In this document: piece after piece, positions 62,380-64,000 of the stretch | Layout of the letters: every line of letters starts with the position of its first letter | How positions within the stretch are numbered: position 1 is the first letter of the stretch | Source: Aplectana chamaeleonis | Taxonomy: Eukaryota; Nematoda; Chromadorea; Rhabditida; Cosmocercidae | DNA: 64,000 bases | Assembly: GCA_029168955.1 (NCBI GenBank) | Contig: JAPDOI010001490.1 | Coordinates: forward strand, 62,001 to 126,000 | Direction: 5' to 3' | Program-made: the position numbers and the translations under genes | Notes under the pieces: generated by a model | Databases searched by the model: none | Seen by the model: the letters and a program-made list of their open reading frames with translations, nothing else | What the model was told of the DNA's origin: nothing

Positions 62380-64000
62380 AAAGCACAATGAAAATGTATA
62401 CAACTTTCAAAAATTTATTTCAACTCTCGGCTAAAACGTTGCTCAATCTCAAACACAACCTGCTAACTCTACATCCTACGTATAAATTATGCTTAACACC
62501 TACTATTTGCAAAGTGACATGTCGAATAATTATGAATGAAATTTGGCGGATAAGTTATTATTATTATTATTATACTATGTATTAATAAAAACTCAACAAT
62601 TACGCACCTATCTATGCAAAATCTCGTCATCAAACGATTAGCACAATTCTATAATATTATGACTAGTAATGCGTAAGTAACATCGGCATAACACAGTTCA
62701 AGTCACATTGCTTTTTACAGACCAGCTAACATATAAATACATCTTCTTACATCTATGGAATTTAGCACGAAAAGTGTGTGTGATGTATAGACACGCAACT
62801 AAATTTGAAGTCACCTAATCTGCAGATTCCATTTTCAAAGATGAAACACTCTGTCTAGGAAAAAAAGATCGTGACTTCAAATCCAGCCACATATGATGGC
62901 AGCTGTAGCGACAAATAAATATGTAGTGTGAGGGAGAACAGAAGGGCGAGAAGTGACAGAGTGTTAACGGCAAAGGAAAACGGGTAAGGGACGCTCCTAC
63001 ACAACTTTCCGTCAACGCTTGGTGAATGAAGGTGTGTAGTTTCGTGAAAGGTCAGGTATAGGTGAAAGCGTGGCACTGGCCTTTCTAGAAATGTGCGCAC
63101 TCTTTCAATCACGCGGATTTCTTCCTCTATTTTTTTCTTATTTGAGCGCTCGTGAATGTCAGGATTGCTTCAGAGAAAAACTACGACAACTGAAAAGGTG
63201 CAGACATTTCAAAATGCCCTGTGAACGATTATAAACGCTCCAAAGAGCATACTGGCTACCAGCAAATGCTGTTTGCCCTCATTAAACGCAGAACACATGC
63301 TCATAAACAGACTCCAACCATAGCGCCAACATTGTTAGATGCTAAAAAAACGAGCCAGATGACAATATTTGGGTAGTCTTAAGTCGTCAATCCCCCCCCC
63401 CATCCTACGGATAATAGGCTGAAAAGCGGAACTTGAGAAACCGACTAAGGTGGAATTCACGAACCGCTAACCACATTTTAACTATGGCCAACGTAACCAT
63501 GGTTATGCATAACGTGTGCAAATCGATCGGCCTCAAGCCTTGGCCAAAACTTGGTTACCGCTTCGAGAATTCCAGTCCTGATGGGATGAAATTCTCCGCG
63601 TTAATCCATCTGGGGATACACCACACATTCGACTTCCATCAAGATTCGTAGAGGTTTTGACTTCCATTAAGATTCGTAGAGGTTTTCGAGTGGGTATTGG
63701 GCCTATATAAATGAATTGTGGGGCCAGCCGAGGTTCGAGTCGGCGTTCTTATCCTCCCAGATAAGTCCGACACCGATTTACCTACCCCGGAAGGATAGAG
63801 GACTTGGTCCACTGCCCTACACTAGCCGCTATACTTTCTGTTTGCAAAGGTCTTGGTTCCCTCTCTGAGACGAAACACCTGGTTTTGTTTTGGGAGTGTT
63901 GAGGAGGGGGCTGACTTTTTCCTCGCTTATTTGAGCGAACTCAGGTTTCACGATTGTCAGGGCTGCGAAACACGACAGCCAGACTATCATATCAACGATT
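62380..64000. other. right edge, nothing recognised
   Basis: AT-rich DNA with an ATT run (62552-62570), a C tract (63391-63399) and a B-box-like GGTTCGAGTCGG near 63731. No coding exon seen on either strand. Confidence 0.4.

Noticed and set aside
63725..63745. B-box-like GGTTCGAGTCGG as part of a tRNA
   Set aside because: No matching A box at the right distance and no cloverleaf could be drawn.

Overview
This is nematode nuclear DNA, most probably from a strongylid (hookworm-like) worm. The evidence is the TTTCAG-type splice acceptors, mixed short (67-168 bp) and very long (3-14 kb) introns, an RTE-clade retrotransposon, a mariner, and very many small foldback elements. The species assignment is inference. 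Neither host gene appears as a long open reading frame; both had to be assembled exon by exon from splice sites and phase.

Layout. 1-3038: a decayed RTE-type non-LTR retrotransposon cut by the window edge. 3039-12879: repeat-rich intergenic DNA with several inverted-repeat transposons. 12880-30909 (+): a complete nine-exon cyclin-dependent kinase of the CDK1/2 type, 318 residues, with all catalytic residues present. Its 8.1, 2.4, 3.0 and 3.1 kb introns hold a second RTE fragment, many MITEs and a 2.7 kb non-autonomous hAT-like element. 31.3-32.1 kb: nested MITEs in the gap between convergent genes. 32556-57250 (-): twelve exons encoding the C-terminal half of an intersectin-type protein (possible SH3 tail, proline/tyrosine-rich linker, DH, PH, C2), 574 residues in one continuous frame. 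A 14.1 kb intron inside the PH domain carries a CA/TG microsatellite, a near-intact mariner and many satellites. 57251-64000: repeats; upstream intersectin exons (other SH3 and EH domains) were not found and may lie past the window.

Function. The kinase would bind a cyclin and drive cell-cycle transitions. The intersectin-like protein would link endocytic or cytoskeletal scaffolds to activation of a Rho-family GTPase. They are neighbours, not a pathway. Their 3' ends face each other about 1.65 kb apart.

Most of the window is mobile DNA. The clearest families are: (A) a MITE with TTAA at its ends and an AGGCAGTG terminus, at least seven copies; (B) a perfect-palindrome MITE at TA, two copies with related empty sites; (C) a long-armed MITE at TA; (E) a TA element with GCTTCGTTGGG ends; (G) an AGGCACAG MITE, two copies; (H) a 1.2 kb long-TIR element; TTA/TAA-flanked PIF/Harbinger-like elements; and TTCGAA-rich and TATCCGA minisatellites. 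Several insertions can be checked against uninterrupted copies elsewhere in this same window.
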